Assembly: GCF_051622035.1 (NCBI RefSeq) | Contig: NC_135357.1 | Location: 13,723,001 to 13,787,000, forward strand | Direction of reading: 5' to 3' | Source: Arctopsyche grandis | Taxonomy: Eukaryota; Arthropoda; Insecta; Trichoptera; Hydropsychidae | Length of the DNA: 64,000 nucleotides | Part shown: in pieces, positions 1 through 58,870 of the stretch | How the letters are laid out: each line of letters starts with the position of its first letter | Numbering within the stretch: the first letter of the stretch is position 1 | Translations under genes and position numbers: made by a program | Notes under the pieces: model-generated | What the model was told of the DNA's origin: nothing | Seen by the model: the letters and a program-made list of their open reading frames with translations, nothing else | Databases searched by the model: none

Positions 1-237
1 GATGACGAGATAGCAGATCTGGCACACTCCAAACGTCAATCGCTAGAGAGTGTGCGGTCGCTAGGATCGGTATCCGAAGACGCCGGAGACACGTTCCCCC
101 TCAGGAAGGTGTTCTCGTCGAGCGAGTCCAGAAGCCTAGGCCCTTGCACCTCGCAAGAGAGCCTCGCATCTCTGGCATCCATCTCGGAGATTGCGGCCGA
201 GGCTGCAGACGCGTCCAAGCACGAAGACAAAGTTTAA
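1..237 (+). CDS. C-terminal exon of an unidentified gene
   Basis: Frame 1 is open from base 1 to the TAA at 235-237, giving 78 codons that end in ...ASKHEDKV. The window starts inside this exon or its gene, so the 5' part is missing. The peptide is acidic and very rich in Ser, Glu and Ala, with repeated short SL/LAS motifs (QSLESVRSLGSVSED, SQESLASLASISE). This resembles an intrinsically disordered, phosphorylatable tail. Base composition is far more GC-rich than the following sequence, as expected for coding DNA. I do not recognise the family. The gene is convergent with cnc, whose stop codon lies 3.2 kb away. The opposite-strand open frame at 36-230 is a shadow of this exon. Confidence 0.75.
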   Translation, partial: DDEIADLAHSKRQSLESVRSLGSVSEDAGDTFPLRKVFSSSESRSLGPCTSQESLASLASISEIAAEAADASKHEDKV

Positions 238-1008
238 CAGACGAACTGTAAACATTTTCAATTTCTGTACTGATGTGATATTTACATAATATTTACGCCA
301 TTCTCTGTTTTAAGTCTTAAATATATTGTATATTATACATGTGTTAAATCTATATTTTGTCTGTCCGTGGAGGACGGGTGACAATAGTAAGACATACTTA
401 AATTATAAATTTAAAGAGGATCGTGTGATAAATCGCTGATCAAATAATTTATTACAAATCGTCGTCTCCGCTAACGGGGCGGCACACAATTTATTTTTTG
501 ATATTTGAATTATATCTTCTTTCTATAGGTTAATATAATATACATAATATATACATATACGTATATATTTATAAATATATATGTATATGTATATATTAAA
601 TATATATATATAATATGATATGATATGAATAATATAAATGTGCATATTATGAAGGCGTGAAAGTGGGAGTGTATCTGTACTTACATTAGCTGCGTTTGCT
701 TGTGCATGTGCATCTGCATCTGCATGTACATACGTTTACATGTATCCGTGTGTGTGAAAGGAATTATTAACATAGTTGTATTTATTATATATAGGCTTTG
801 TTTATATTGTCTGAGGTTCGTATTGAATCTTATTAAACTTCGTAAGTTCGTATTAAAAACATACAAAAAATTATAAATTATATGTAAATAAAAATTTTCT
901 CCAGATCGAACTTTTAATTTGGTTTTCATTTTTTGTTTTTTAATATGAAATGTATTTCAATACCTTTGCAGTTCGCAGACTATTGCTATTCTATGTGGAA
1001 TCAATAAA
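238..1008 (+). other. 3' UTR of the left-end gene with candidate poly(A) signals
   Basis: AT-rich noncoding sequence follows the TAA at 237. AATAAA hexamers occur at 887-892 and 1003-1008 and are candidate polyadenylation signals. A low-complexity run of TA and ATAT repeats spans about 535-635. Which signal is used cannot be told from sequence. Confidence 0.45.
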
Positions 1009-3431
1009 GAAAAGACAATTAGGTAAACCTTTGTATTTTTATTTAAAAAAATGATACAAATTTACAGCAAAGTAAAAAGTTATTCAATAAATATTTCGAT
1101 TGAATTCTATTTCTCGAATACGACTGTATGTTGTTTGTTATAATTCATCTGAGACGTTAAATGATTGTATAAAAGAAATTCTGCATCCTTGCGTGCAGGG
1201 CGATGAATGTCGCAATCGACTATGGTTAGGTAATGTAAAAATACAGATAAGATCAGCTATGTTATTGCAGATAAAATGTTTGGTTTAAAATTCGTTAGAC
1301 GGCATACAAACATATGTACGTATTTCATTAACAACTAATTTTAAATAGCTGCAGACACCATGTTAAAAATAAAATATCGTTTAGTTGCTATTCTTATAAA
1401 ATATACTATACAATATGATCAGGTAAACTTATGCTACACATTTCTTAAATTCTAGTTATATATATATAAGTAAAGATAATATAATACAAATATTTTTTAA
1501 TAATAAAATTGCACATGATTACGGACCAAAGTGTCCTCAAATATGTTTTGTGAATCGAACAAAACTATTCTATATTAATGAGTTTTTACATACAACGAAA
1601 CAACCGTATGCTAGAGAGCAGTCTGAACGGGTTGGTGGATTTATAGAACCGACGTAGGATATTTGGTGTGATGCTAGGTCGAGGTTTCAAACCACGTTTG
1701 CTCGAAGATGACCTGGAGATGTGAGGATGTTTCGATTGTATGTATGTATGTAATTATTATTCAACGAATTTTTTTTGCGTGTTTGAGAACGTTTGTACCG
1801 ATTAAATTAAATATCTAACTCGAAGCGAAAGTTCGTTTGTACAAAAACTCTAATTTGAATTATCTTTTGAATATTGCTATAATTTTGTTAAATCGTTTTA
1901 TAATATTTAAAAATCTTGTGCAGATTGCAACATTTCATATTAATTTGATATAAAAATAACAATTTACACATTTTTCTTCAATATAGAATTTTAAAATAAC
2001 ATCTAGACATTCTTAAATATCTAATAGTGGTTTTCAAAGAGATATTACCTAACCTATATTGCATTATAAAAAAATTATATTATGTACAAATATATACAAA
2101 AAAAGCAATATATTTATAAATGTATATAAGCTTTTCACAAATAGAAATATTATTTTCCACATGGTAAAAGCAATAGGAAATAATATTACATTAAAACAAA
2201 TACTACTAAAGTATACATACGTACATATATACTCGTTATGATTTTTTTTTTAATATTTCATTTCATTTAGGAATAAAACTTTTTATTAGATCAATAATAT
2301 ATTAATTTGTTAAATTAAGTGTTATCGTTTTACACAGTAAAAAAAATTGATAACACATTGTAACGTGTCTTCACTAAAAACATAATTATGTAAAATATTG
2401 TTTGAAAAATTACATAAAAATATTATCCAGGCTTACATTTGCATTTTACATCTATTTTTACAAATACACAAATGAGTAGTACTGAATTTTCAACACACGC
2501 AGAATTTTAATGCGGAAAGAAGATATAAAACTAATACATATTAGAAAATAAAGATTCACTATGTATTAAAAAAGTTTTTATATTTAAATTTTGTTCTTTC
2601 GTGATTGTAGACTATTAGTAATTTTTATTTAAAAGAAAATCATAAATTTTCAGCGTATTAGCAGCTTTGCACTTAGTTTCTCTAAGAATTTTTAAAATGC
2701 ATTTTATTGATGCAAGAATAAAAATGAGAAATAAATGCATTTAACAAAAAAATCATTGTTATAGAAAATAGAAATTAAAGCACATTGGTATGACTAGAAA
2801 AATTAAGTATCAGTGTCGTTCGTATGAATTAAATGGAAGTAGAGATTTGACGAGATGTCAATTTTGAACTGTATATAAAAATAAAGCTTTGTTTTTTTCA
2901 TACAAATATTAATTCCAACGAAATTTCATACCAAGTATTCCAATTCATATTCACAAAACAAAACCAACTGAAACCGTAAATTGAGCGACCATGGTAAATT
3001 ATTGTAATTGTCTCACTCTTCAAAAACAAAAATATTCTCCGTTGAATCACTTGATGCGTTGAAAAATAGAAACTCAAGTAGGTACCGAAGTTACACACGA
3101 ATATACATACATTTAGCAATAGCGAAATAGTTATTGTAAAGCATATGTCCATTTTTATACAACAATCTTTATTGTTAGTAGTCTGTGTGCCATTCAACAA
3201 ATTGTGGAGATGGAGTCAGGGCATCGACATCTCTCTGTCAGCAAGACACATAACACGAGAAGGCGCATTCCGCGGATCATTGATCGAAACTTTTACGTTG
3301 TTTAATCTTGATTCTGTCGAGATCATCATCTGATGTGCCATTACTGCTCAAGTGTCGCTCTACTATAAAAATACAACACAAAGTTATTTACTTTCCAATC
3401 GAAATACAAATACGGTATTTCAAATCGGTGA
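1009..3431. other. Intergenic region and cnc 3' UTR
   Basis: AT-rich sequence between two convergent genes. The part next to cnc (from 3431 downward) should be the cnc 3' UTR. An AATAAA on the minus strand (TTTATT at 3168-3173) lies about 260 nt past the stop and is the nearest candidate poly(A) signal. Open frames in this stretch are short and look random. I see no transposon ends or RNA genes here. Confidence 0.4.
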
Positions 3432-49804
<46,373 letters not shown>

Positions 49805-50070
49805 CTACGAACAAGTAAAAAAAAAATAATAAATAAAAATTACAACACAATAGACATCGTTTATGAAAAGCACGCCGTTTGCACGTGTATACATACATTA
49901 CATATTAAATACCTTTTCACAATAAACGATCATTAAAAAGTATCGATTTGTTATGATCGATTTTAATCTAAACACATATCGCTTTCACATCTCAACGATG
50001 ATCGCAAACAAAAAAAAAAAAAACCGATGACTGTGAATATTTCAATGAGCGTATGTATACATACACATGA

Positions 50071-50330
50071 TGAGATTTTCAAAAGAAAATAAACACATAC
50101 GTCGACACGATTCACAAGACTTCAAATACGTGCTATAGCCGTTGGGAATTCTCTTTTATTTAAAAAATAAATAAAACACAAAATTAATTAGTATAACATT
50201 ACAACATTACGAGTGTGTACTAATAAGTAATTTTCCCAGTAGGGCCTTCGGCATAAAAGCAAAAATGTGTACAAAAACTGAATGTGAATTCGTTGAAGAC
50301 GGCCGGAACATTCTGAGTGACAGTATCGTC
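50071..50330. repeat. Duplicated segment G, copy 1
   Basis: TTTTCAAAAGAAAATAAACA, GCCGTTGGGAATT, GTACTAATAAGTAATTTTCC and GGAACATTC occur in the same order at 52775-53001. About 255 bp here. No terminal inverted repeats are seen, so either an unrecognised repeat or a local duplication. Confidence 0.6.
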
Positions 50331-50519
50331 GAAATCACCATCATGAAAGATATACGTAAATGAAAAATCATATAAATATATGTATACGTCGCTTTAATGC
50401 TAAAATTTTAATTGTAAAGTACGTGTATGGTTTTAATTTAAGATTAATCTAGTTTAATAATGGCCAATATAAAGAAAACGAAATACGGCCATATATACAT
50501 ACATACATATATTGTATTA

Positions 50520-50745
50520 TGGTCGTGTGTGGTGCGCGAGATGGCCGCGCCCGATAAAATAAGCCGTGTATAACGCGTGCCCGTGCATAATTAATTATTT
50601 GGGTTGTATATTGTATGTATGTGTGTGTGTGTATGTGCGTGACGGCCGGAGTCCGAGTCGCGGGGGCTCCTCCCCCGGCGAGGCCCCCTACCGCTTGATT
50701 AATGGCCGCCCGCGCCCCTCGACGCCATCTTATTTTTAATTCAAC
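50520..50745. promoter_or_regulatory. GC-rich block upstream of the first visible cnc exon
   Basis: CpG-rich sequence containing GGGGGCTCCTCCCCCGGCG and, on the minus strand, AAGATGGCGTCGAGG, resembling the YY1/Pho-type AAGATGGC start-site motif. The ATG in that motif opens only a 9-codon frame. It lies about 0.7-0.9 kb upstream of the exon at 49804 in the direction of cnc transcription, so it could be a 5' UTR or promoter. Confidence 0.3.
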
Positions 50746-51124
50746 GCAAGTAACACCTTCGCTGCTGTTGGCTTGCTTGTTATTTTAAAATCAAAAATCT
50801 ATTGTAATTATTTTACAATAAAAGCAATCATTTTTGATGTAGAAATATGGTATGTAAAATTTGTCGTCTTTCAAATTTATATAAATCTCTTTATTGAATT
50901 GGGGAAATTTTGGAGCAATAATAATGAGTTAAATAAGTGACATACAGTTAAAAGTATATGAATACACAGAGAAATGTAATAATAATAGAAGGGCCCTTAC
51001 GAATAAATAATTGTTGTCAATATTACGCGGTACGTCTCTATAAATACGCTACAACGCATTAACATTTCTCTGCGTATACATAAATGGGCGTAATAAATTA
51101 AACAATTATTAATTTCAACCAGCA

Positions 51125-51340
51125 GCATACATATATCAATGGTTAAAATGTAATGCTTTCAATTGTATGGTCACGGGTTCTATCCTGTTTGCTGCTGGAC
51201 TGACATTGATAATGTGACTGCAAAGTCGGGCGTTTCCTATCAAAGTTTACCAATTTATCTGATTTCATTGCAACGGTTCCAACAAATTGGCAACCCTGAT
51301 CCTTTCGCAAAAATTCGTGTCATTCAGCGTCTCGATTTTC
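51125..51340 (+). mobile_element. tRNA-derived SINE, copy 4 (diverged)
   Basis: CACGGGTTCTATCCTG (box B-like), GTCGGGCGTTTCCTATCAAA, CTGATTTCATTGCAACGGTT and CCAACAAATTGGCAA follow the SINE body order. The head is strongly diverged. Confidence 0.5.
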
Positions 51341-51519
51341 GCTGATTATTAAAATATGCATAAATGTCTTTTTGACTGTTAATCATTTGACCATAGATGT
51401 CGTGTTTAAAAAATGGGGGTACACCAGTTAAAATACTTACAGCACACTCGTCGCGTTGAAGAGTGTGCATGAATGACTGAATAAAATAAATAAACTTCAC
51501 AAAGACAAATGTATAATCG

Positions 51520-51700
51520 ATGATTGTATACCATCATTTAAAGCCATTTACCATCCACTGCTGGATGAAGGCCTCTCCAAAACGCTTCCATTTATCTCTG
51601 TTTTTTGCGCATCTCTCATCCATCTCACCCCACACATTTTTTAAAGCGTTTCGTCCACACATCTTCCATGCGGCCTTACTTTCGCCCTATTACATGATCT
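51520..51700 (-). mobile_element. RTE-type LINE 3' end, copy 4
   Basis: CCACTGCTGGATGAAGGCCT, CCAAAACGCTTCCATTTATC and CACATCTTCCATGCGGCC match the other RTE ends. Only about 180 bp. The terminal TCATCA repeat is reduced to ACCATCATTT. Confidence 0.65.
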
Positions 51701-51795
51701 CATTGATTTTATTAAGATCTTTTTGATATAACATAATACTTCAACAACTTGATATTTATTTTCATTTTTGCAAAAAGTTCTAAGCGGACAAATCC

Positions 51796-52122
51796 ACTTT
51801 TAATTTTTTAATGATGAAATACTAAAGCAATAATTTGTAATGGACACATTTTTATAGTTATTTAAAAAAGATAAATATATTGATTTGCGTACAATTATCA
51901 GAATTTCCTAATATCCATGTATATTCATTATAAAGAGTTCGTTGTAATTAAAAAAACTTAACTTTTTAATTTTTTATTGATGAAATAACTAAAGGAATAA
52001 TTTGTAATGGACACATTTTTATAGTTATTTAAAAAAGAGAAATATATTTATTTGCATACAATTATCAGAATTTCCTAATATCTATATTTATCATAAAGAG
52101 TTCGTTGTAATTAAAAAAAAAT
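51796..52122. repeat. Tandem duplication of about 163 bp
   Basis: Two adjacent units (51796-51960 and 51961-52122) share TAATTTGTAATGGACACATT, ATAGTTATTTAAAAAAGA, CAATTATCAGAATTTCC and AGAGTTCGTTGTAATT. By eye they are over 90% identical. Confidence 0.85.
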
Positions 52123-52774
52123 TAATAGTTAATATTATTTTAATACGAATATACATATGTACATATGTATCAATGTGCAATAGTTTTATAAACTGCATTG
52201 ATGTACATATGTATACTATCGCACTAGTACAGATTTACCGGTAAAAGTTATAATGAAAAGATTTACCGATAAAAGATAAATAGTCAAAAAAACAACCAGT
52301 ACTGCCAACTAATACTTCTAAAATTATTTATATAAAAGAGTATATGTAAGTTTATACTTACATATATACATAGACATGGCTATGTGATATTTATAAATTT
52401 GCCATAGTAAAATATATTAAACTTTCTATTCAATAAATTTTCCAGTTTTCACAATCATAATTATATATCATTATATGTACACTCAATTTAAAAAGTCATT
52501 TCACCATAACTCAAAAACTCTATGAGCACACGTGTTTGTGTATATGTACTAATGCATGTATTATATGTACATATCTACATATGTGCATAAAATGCATTGA
52601 TAATTTTCAAAAAGATTCGGATTACCCCAGAAAATCGTTTTACGTTGTACCTACATTATACACATGCCATATTTTTTCAGTGGTTGATAACAAAGGTTCT
52701 ATCTCGCGGTAGTCAACATTCCCAAATTAAGAAAATTCTAATCTTGAATAGGTACCTATGTAATATGATACTTG

Positions 52775-53001
52775 GTGAGACTTTCAAAAGAAAATAAACA
52801 CATGCGTAGACGCGATTCACAAGATTTCAATTCGTGGTAAATCCGTTGGGAATTGTATTTTATTTAAATAATAGTCAAATATTAATTAGCATAACATTAC
52901 TAAGTACATTGCACGTGTACTAATAAGTCATTTTCCCATAAGGGCTTTAAGCATGAAAAAACAGAAACTGAATATAAATTCGTGGAACATTCACAGTCAA
53001 T
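52775..53001. repeat. Duplicated segment G, copy 2
   Basis: Second copy of the segment at 50071-50330, about 2.7 kb away in the same orientation, with more substitutions and short deletions. Confidence 0.6.
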
Positions 53002-53277
53002 ATACGGTTTTTATTTATATTGAAATCAAAAATGTAGAGCTCAATTATTGAACATAATTTAAGCGTAGTATAGATCATCAGATGAATAAATTTATTAATA
53101 TTAAACATACATATGTATATATTAAAAAAAAATAATATAACGTAAATGGAACCTCTACATTGAAATGCACTAGCAATATTAAACAAAAGCGTTCACTCAC
53201 CCTGATTCGAATAGACAACAAATTAAATAGCCAATATTGTAAACAATTTCAGTAAGTATGTATATAAATCAGTTTTA

Positions 53278-53580
53278 GGCCAGTATTTAACCAACAAAAC
53301 GGTCAGTATTATATCAGTAGAAATAATAAATGGACAGTATAAAATAAATTGGATATCTGACGTACATTCGCCAGAAAAAATAGCAATGCCTGTTGGATGG
53401 AATTGTCTATCAAAATCATAGCAAACTTGTGTTGATACTAATCAAAAAGTAATACTGACCATTCGTCAAAATAAAACTTACCATTTAACATTAATACTGA
53501 CCTTTTATTTTATACTGTATACTGGCTTTAATGTACACTTGTATACTGGCCGTTTAATATGAATACTGACAAAAATATAC
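53278..53580. mobile_element. Possible TIR element with CAGTAT repeats
   Basis: TAGGCCAGTATTTAACC near the left and ACGGCCAGTATACAAG read on the reverse strand near the right, with further GGTCAGTATT words, suggest an inverted-repeat element. The ends are not clean. Confidence 0.3.
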
Positions 53581-54251
53581 AAAAATACAAGCCATTCAAA
53601 TAAACATACACATGTACTCACGCAATTATATAGAAATCTTGAAACTTTTGACTGATGTATAAAACATTTTCGGGTGTATTTATTATGAAATCATTAAAAA
53701 TATCACAAATTTTCAATTAAATTAAAATTTTATATATAAAAAAACCTATATCTACCCCTAAAGCAAAAGTAAATATATGTTCATGTGTACATAGGTAGAA
53801 GAAAATAGCGGAAAAATCTCACAGAAAATTACCATATCACGTCCATTTTTCCACAACAAATTTATTCAAAACACAACGTTATAAAAACAGGCATAAATCA
53901 CGTTTGTCGGCTGTCGCAGACTGTACAAAATTTTCATGCAATCACGATATTTTTTGATCAAAAACTAAATGTCAAGAATTTGTAACTTTCATAAATAAAT
54001 ATCCATAAATTACAAAACAACGATACAATCTAGCGTAAAATTTTCAGGAAAAAACAACATCGATTCGATACAAAGCCGATATGAAAGGCACACCTGCTAT
54101 TAAAAATACATTGTTTAGATTTTGCATACAAAGATTTCATACCATTTTTTTACATCACAAAATCATACTAGAAAACGAATCGGAATCACCGAACAGTGGC
54201 CATGGTTTACAGATGAATCGTACGCCGATTTGACTCGATAGAAAAAGATTT

Positions 54252-54545
54252 TTACCAACATCGCGCCGAATTACATACACAAGTTGAATTCTGGGTACAC
54301 ACTCCCATCAATCGATGGGGTGTCGGCGATGGGGAGGGCAGGGCGAGGGGGATCTGGGGGGTGGTAGGGGATGGGATCGATTTTGTTCGGTCGCGAAGTG
54401 GCGGGTCGGTACGCGGCGTTTGCCGCGCCTCGCCCCGACCACCGACTTCCGGTCGCGCTCTCCACAATGCTACCAACGTGACAGATATTAATGACGCCGA
54501 TCCCCCAGAGAACCGCCATCTTGTAAATTATTTACATTTTTTTGC
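54252..54545 (-). promoter_or_regulatory. GC-rich block with ACAAGATGGCGG motif, possible cnc 5' exon or promoter
   Basis: On the minus strand ACAAGATGGCGGTTCTC (YY1/Pho-like) is followed by about 260 nt of C-rich sequence and a possible donor TTG/GTAAAA near 54255. Open frames of 74 and 82 codons run through it, but their peptides (Pro/Ser/Arg-rich, no conserved CNC motif) look non-biological and no donor gives phase 0 to reach the exon at 49804. I favour noncoding. Confidence 0.25.
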
Positions 54546-54674
54546 CCAGCTCCGCTCCGTTTCGGCCGTCGTTGTTCCTTTTTATATTATTATACATCTA
54601 CAGATACATACATATTCATTTACAGTAAACAATATATCCATAACATGTATGTATATTTTATTACGATATGTACA

Positions 54675-54760
54675 TCTAATATTTATTTATTTATATTTTT
54701 TACATATATACCAGGAAAACCTTACAGATAACCCCAATGCGTCTTCCTGGCCAATTACAA
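54675..54760 (-). mobile_element. Retroelement 3' tail, second copy
   Basis: On the minus strand: GACGCATTGGGGTTATCTG, TTTTCCTGGTATATATG and an AAATAAATAAAT tail, as at 31868-31945. The plus-strand 160-codon frame running through this (54361-54843) is fortuitous. Confidence 0.45.
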
Positions 54761-54867
54761 ACATTGCAGCATTTTACGAGTTGCTGAATTACGAGACACT
54801 GAAAAACTCGCAAATTAACGAGAAATCTATGAATTGTACATAAATTTTTATTGTACGTTAATCATAC

Positions 54868-55092
54868 TCAAATAGTGGTGACATAGTAGATAGGAAGGAT
54901 TTTTAGCCAATTTTTAAACGGGAACCGTTTCAACAATGAAACCAGAGAAAATTAGCAAACTCTGATAGGAAACGATCGACCTGGAGTCACAGATATCCCG
55001 GTCTGACCAGCAGCACTACAGATATACTCATGGGATCAAACCCGGCGCCTCTCGACGCTAAGCAGAAGCTTAACGAACGAGCTATGCTGCTG
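54868..55092 (-). mobile_element. tRNA-derived SINE, copy 5
   Basis: On the minus strand: CAGCATAGCTCGTTCG, box B-like GGGTTTGATCCCATG, then GCTGCTGGTCAGACCGGGAT, GTCGATCGTTTCCTATC and TTCATTGTTGAAACGGTTCC. It ends 8 bp before Helitron copy 4. Confidence 0.7.
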
Positions 55093-55100
55093 ACTAAATA

Positions 55101-55281
55101 TCTATATGTATAATTTCGAAAGAGACTTTTTATGTATGTGTGTAAGGTTTGGGTTGTAGAATCCGTGACGTTAAATTTAATAAAAAAAACAAATGAATTT
55201 AATAAAATGTTTACTATTAGATTAGCCATGTTTAAGCGGTTTATATTACAAATACCGAGCGAAGCCGGGTAAAACCACTAG
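55101..55281 (+). mobile_element. Short Helitron-like element, copy 4
   Basis: TCTATATGTATAATTTCGAAA at the start and CCGAGCGAAGCCGGGTAAAA then CCACTAG before T at the end. The best preserved 3' end of the family together with copy 1. Confidence 0.6.
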
Positions 55282-56374
55282 TATATAATAGGTGCGTATT
55301 GTTTGCGTGATATTCCTGACTATTAATTAAAATGGGCGCCATCAAGATTGCGTACGAAATTATAATTCGCTCGATTCAGTAATTTATTTAATAATAATGC
55401 GTAGATACTAGAATGTTTGATATCAATTTTAGATTGATACCTAATTGTTCAGTTAAGATAATACATACAAATATAATAGTATAATATAACCGACTTGAAA
55501 TTTGTCGACAATCGTTTATTCGGATTTTTTTGGTGTATTTCGTCTTCAAATTTTAATATGTACAAGAATGTTTTACATAGTGAAATACTTATTTTATGTA
55601 CTATATATTGTACGATGTACTGGTAAAAAAATAGTGTTTTTAATAATAAAAAAAACTTTTTTTATATTTTAAAGGTGTGTTCATAGCTTAAAAATCGATG
55701 AATAATCACAATATGTCTCCTATATTAAAGATTCAAAAAACAAAAACATGTTTTATAAAATACATATACAAACTCCTGTTCAAGTAGACGAAAAAGTGAA
55801 AAAACGAGTATCGAGAACTTTCAAATCAGTGGATCAGAGCGCATTGCACGTAGATATACTAACACAATGTAAATAAATGAGGTAAAAACATATATAAAAT
55901 ATCTTCACCTAACAATATAGATATAATAAATATCTTCACAAATGAAATAGGAAGTCGATATAACCACAAAAATTATCTATGAAATTTTTACCAAAACAAA
56001 TGTATGGTTCAGAATCAATACGTTATTTTTGAAAAGTATTATAATTTTGATATTAAATAGTTCATAGTATTTTAATTTGAAATATATACTCTAAAAATTA
56101 ACTGATTAATAAAAAAACAAAACCATTTGTACCTAATATAACTACGAAAAACAAAAATAATGTTGAATAAAAATTACACCAAACAAATTTCAGTTTTGTT
56201 ATGCATCGTTGATATCCAATCAGACCCATTTTATATAATGCGATTTGTGAACAATACGAAAATCTATTGGAAAATATGAAGTTTTCCGTACAAAAATGTA
56301 AGAACGTAATTATTTTTCGGTTAGAAAAGATACGAGAAAACAACCCTTATAATCCGCTCGAATTATTGTACTAA

Positions 56375-56911
56375 ACAAGACTGTGAAGTCCTTAAGAAAA
56401 CGCGACTCCGCCTCGGACTTCAAGCTCGACCCCGATTTTTAAAAAATTTAAATGTTAAATAGACTATTTTTCCCATTTTTGTCCCTATGTACATATGTAA
56501 TGGTCTTATACATATAAGACCATACTTAAATGATTAATTTTCGAACATTTCTGGCGTACCAATTGATACATACAAGGTGACCACATATAAAGTGAACTGA
56601 TTATTAACTTTTATTTTAAAAAAAATCTGTCATTATTTGACCTTTTAATTTATGAAACATGAAATAATATGATAATAAAATGTTGGGCCTCTCATTAATT
56701 TAACACAAACATGAGAAAAAAACAAAGATAGAAACACTGCTTCGCATCTGCATACCTACTCTATGTATTGGTAAGTCACTCTCACATACTAAGTAATACA
56801 TAGTAACATATTAAGTAAAAGTTTTATAAATTAATGCGACTTAAACGCAAAATCGGAGTCTTAATCGCTCGATGTTGCTCGACGAATCCAACTCCCGACT
56901 CCACAGCCCTG
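56375..56911. mobile_element. hAT-type nonautonomous element, copy 2
   Basis: CAAGACTGTGAAGTCC at the left and CGACTCCACAGCCCTG at the right, with GACTCCG-type triplets next to each end. About 537 bp. Same family as 11514-12039. Confidence 0.6.
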
Positions 56912-56999
56912 GTGTTAAGACCAATCGGAAAATCATTGGCTATCTCCCCTCGCTGACTTCCTTTCGGCCAAGCCATGAAACGAATGGTTTTTTTTTAGC

Positions 57000-57200
57000 A
57001 ATAAATGATTGGATCGACGATCCGAAAGGTAATATGGGATAGCGAGGTCGTCTGTAGCGACAGGCGGGTTCTCTTGACGTTAAATGATAGGTCGTGCTGG
57101 CGGCAGTCGGCTTGCTATATATACCACACAATGGTTTAATGTCAGCGGGCGTCGGCTCCGACCGAGATCAGGACGAGATAACTCGATCGACGGGTGAGAC
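57000..57200. promoter_or_regulatory. Candidate TATA promoter, orientation unclear
   Basis: GCTATATATACC at about 57113-57124 is followed on the plus strand, about 25 nt later, by AATGTCAGCGG (initiator-like), then GC-rich sequence and a donor-like CGACG/GGTGAGACC near 57195. On the minus strand the same TATA box could serve CTATCATTT. GC content is clearly above background. No coding frame is attached. Confidence 0.2.
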
Positions 57201-58499
57201 CGCCGCTATGCAGCATTCGTATGAATTAATCTAGAGATAAATACGCGACGGGGAAATTCTCTCATCGACCCGACAATAACAATAGTCATTTTGATAGTAT
57301 TTCATCGACGTTTCTAATAAACAGTCGATAAATTATCCAAAGAAACGCGATAGCTTTTGATTCGTTATTACATTTTGACGCATCGTGGGAACAATGAATA
57401 AAATCAAACAAAACCATTTGATAGCCATTCTTAACTATTTCTTCATACACATACATACATATGTATAATATCAGAAGTAAACGTGATCAAGGAATAATAT
57501 AACTTTTTATATGTATGATAGATACGTAAAAATAAATTTTCTTTGAAACCTGTGTATTACATTAAAGTTTTTTAATTCATATCTGACGATGGCTCAATCA
57601 TGATTTAACTAATAATATAATGAAAATTTAATTTTCTTATTCAACACCACATTATACTATTAATTAAGTATAGTATATTAATGTATAATATTACACAATA
57701 TACTACATAAAAATAATTAATTTCGAATAGTGCTTGGATTCTTTTGAATTACCTACAGGAAAAAACATTTTATTATTAAAGATAAATTAATTTTAATATA
57801 TTTTAAATAAAATAAATCTATTAAAATTGCGTACACGGAATATAGTGAATTACTGCCACCTATGTTTCAATATCAAAAATAATTTTAACCAAAGACACAA
57901 ACCACAAAAATTAAATAAGCTCATTTACGTTATTCAAGAGTTTTAAATGTAAAAACACAGATGGCAGTAACAACAAAAATAATAAGAAAATAATAATAAC
58001 ATTTCTAGAAACATCCAAAACATCAAAAATTTTCGCCGACAATTAATTTTACAAAAACAATTATATAACAAAAAAAAATACAATACGAGTTTATTTACAA
58101 ACGAAAATTCCTTGTGATTTTTCAATAAAAACAACCTTGTTTATGAATACACGTACATTTTCAGAAGAAAACATGTGGAATAACAATACATTTATACTAC
58201 AACACCTAGACGAATCATTATTCTGTGTATAATTTGTAAAATTGAGTTTTAAACAATTTAATTTTCGAACTTTGAAACGCAATCACATGACGAGAGCATA
58301 ACGCAATGCATATAAACAAGTCAGTGACTAACATAAGAAAATCATGCAATGGAACTCGAGAAAAATTTAACTTTTCAAACAAAACATTCTGGAACCCAAA
58401 CATACGAACACCAATATTGAGTCATTTTTACATTACAATTACGTGTCCAACCGCATACCATAAATACAGATAAGTCGTACGATTACAAATACACCACAG
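57201..58499. other. Upstream or intron sequence, nothing assigned
   Basis: AT-rich, with no element ends and no exon with CNC-like coding. Confidence 0.4.
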
Positions 58500-58870
58500 T
58501 TCGATAGGCCTGGGAAACAGGATAAAGCCGTATCTCGCCGCTCATCGAACCCATCCCGTTAGCTTCGAGGCGACCTTTCCCCGGGTCGAGAGAAGGGGGG
58601 TGGGGGGAAGAGGGGTCAGGTTCTCGACTCGGAAAATTGAAGGAAAAGTAAAGGGCAGTGCGGAGGAGGGTCGTCTGTGGGGTCCAAAATGGTTGAGTTC
58701 GGGTAAAGGACACGGTGTCAACGGCACGCGTCGAGAAAAACGCACTCGACCACCAGGTGATTGTAGTGGGGAGTCTGAGGCAGGCGAGCGGCCAAATCCG
58801 CACACCGGCCCACCTAGTTCAAGGTCACGCGGACGACGATCCCAGCGCTGACTCCGACTCCAACACCTGA
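58500..58870. other. GC-rich block of unknown function
   Basis: The most GC-rich stretch of the right-hand third, with GAAGGGGGGTGGGGGGAAG and CGACGATCCCAGCGCTG. Long overlapping frames occur on both strands (106 and 126 codons minus, 83 plus) because of the composition; none resembles a known protein. It could be a distal promoter or 5' UTR of cnc or of a neighbour. Confidence 0.2.
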
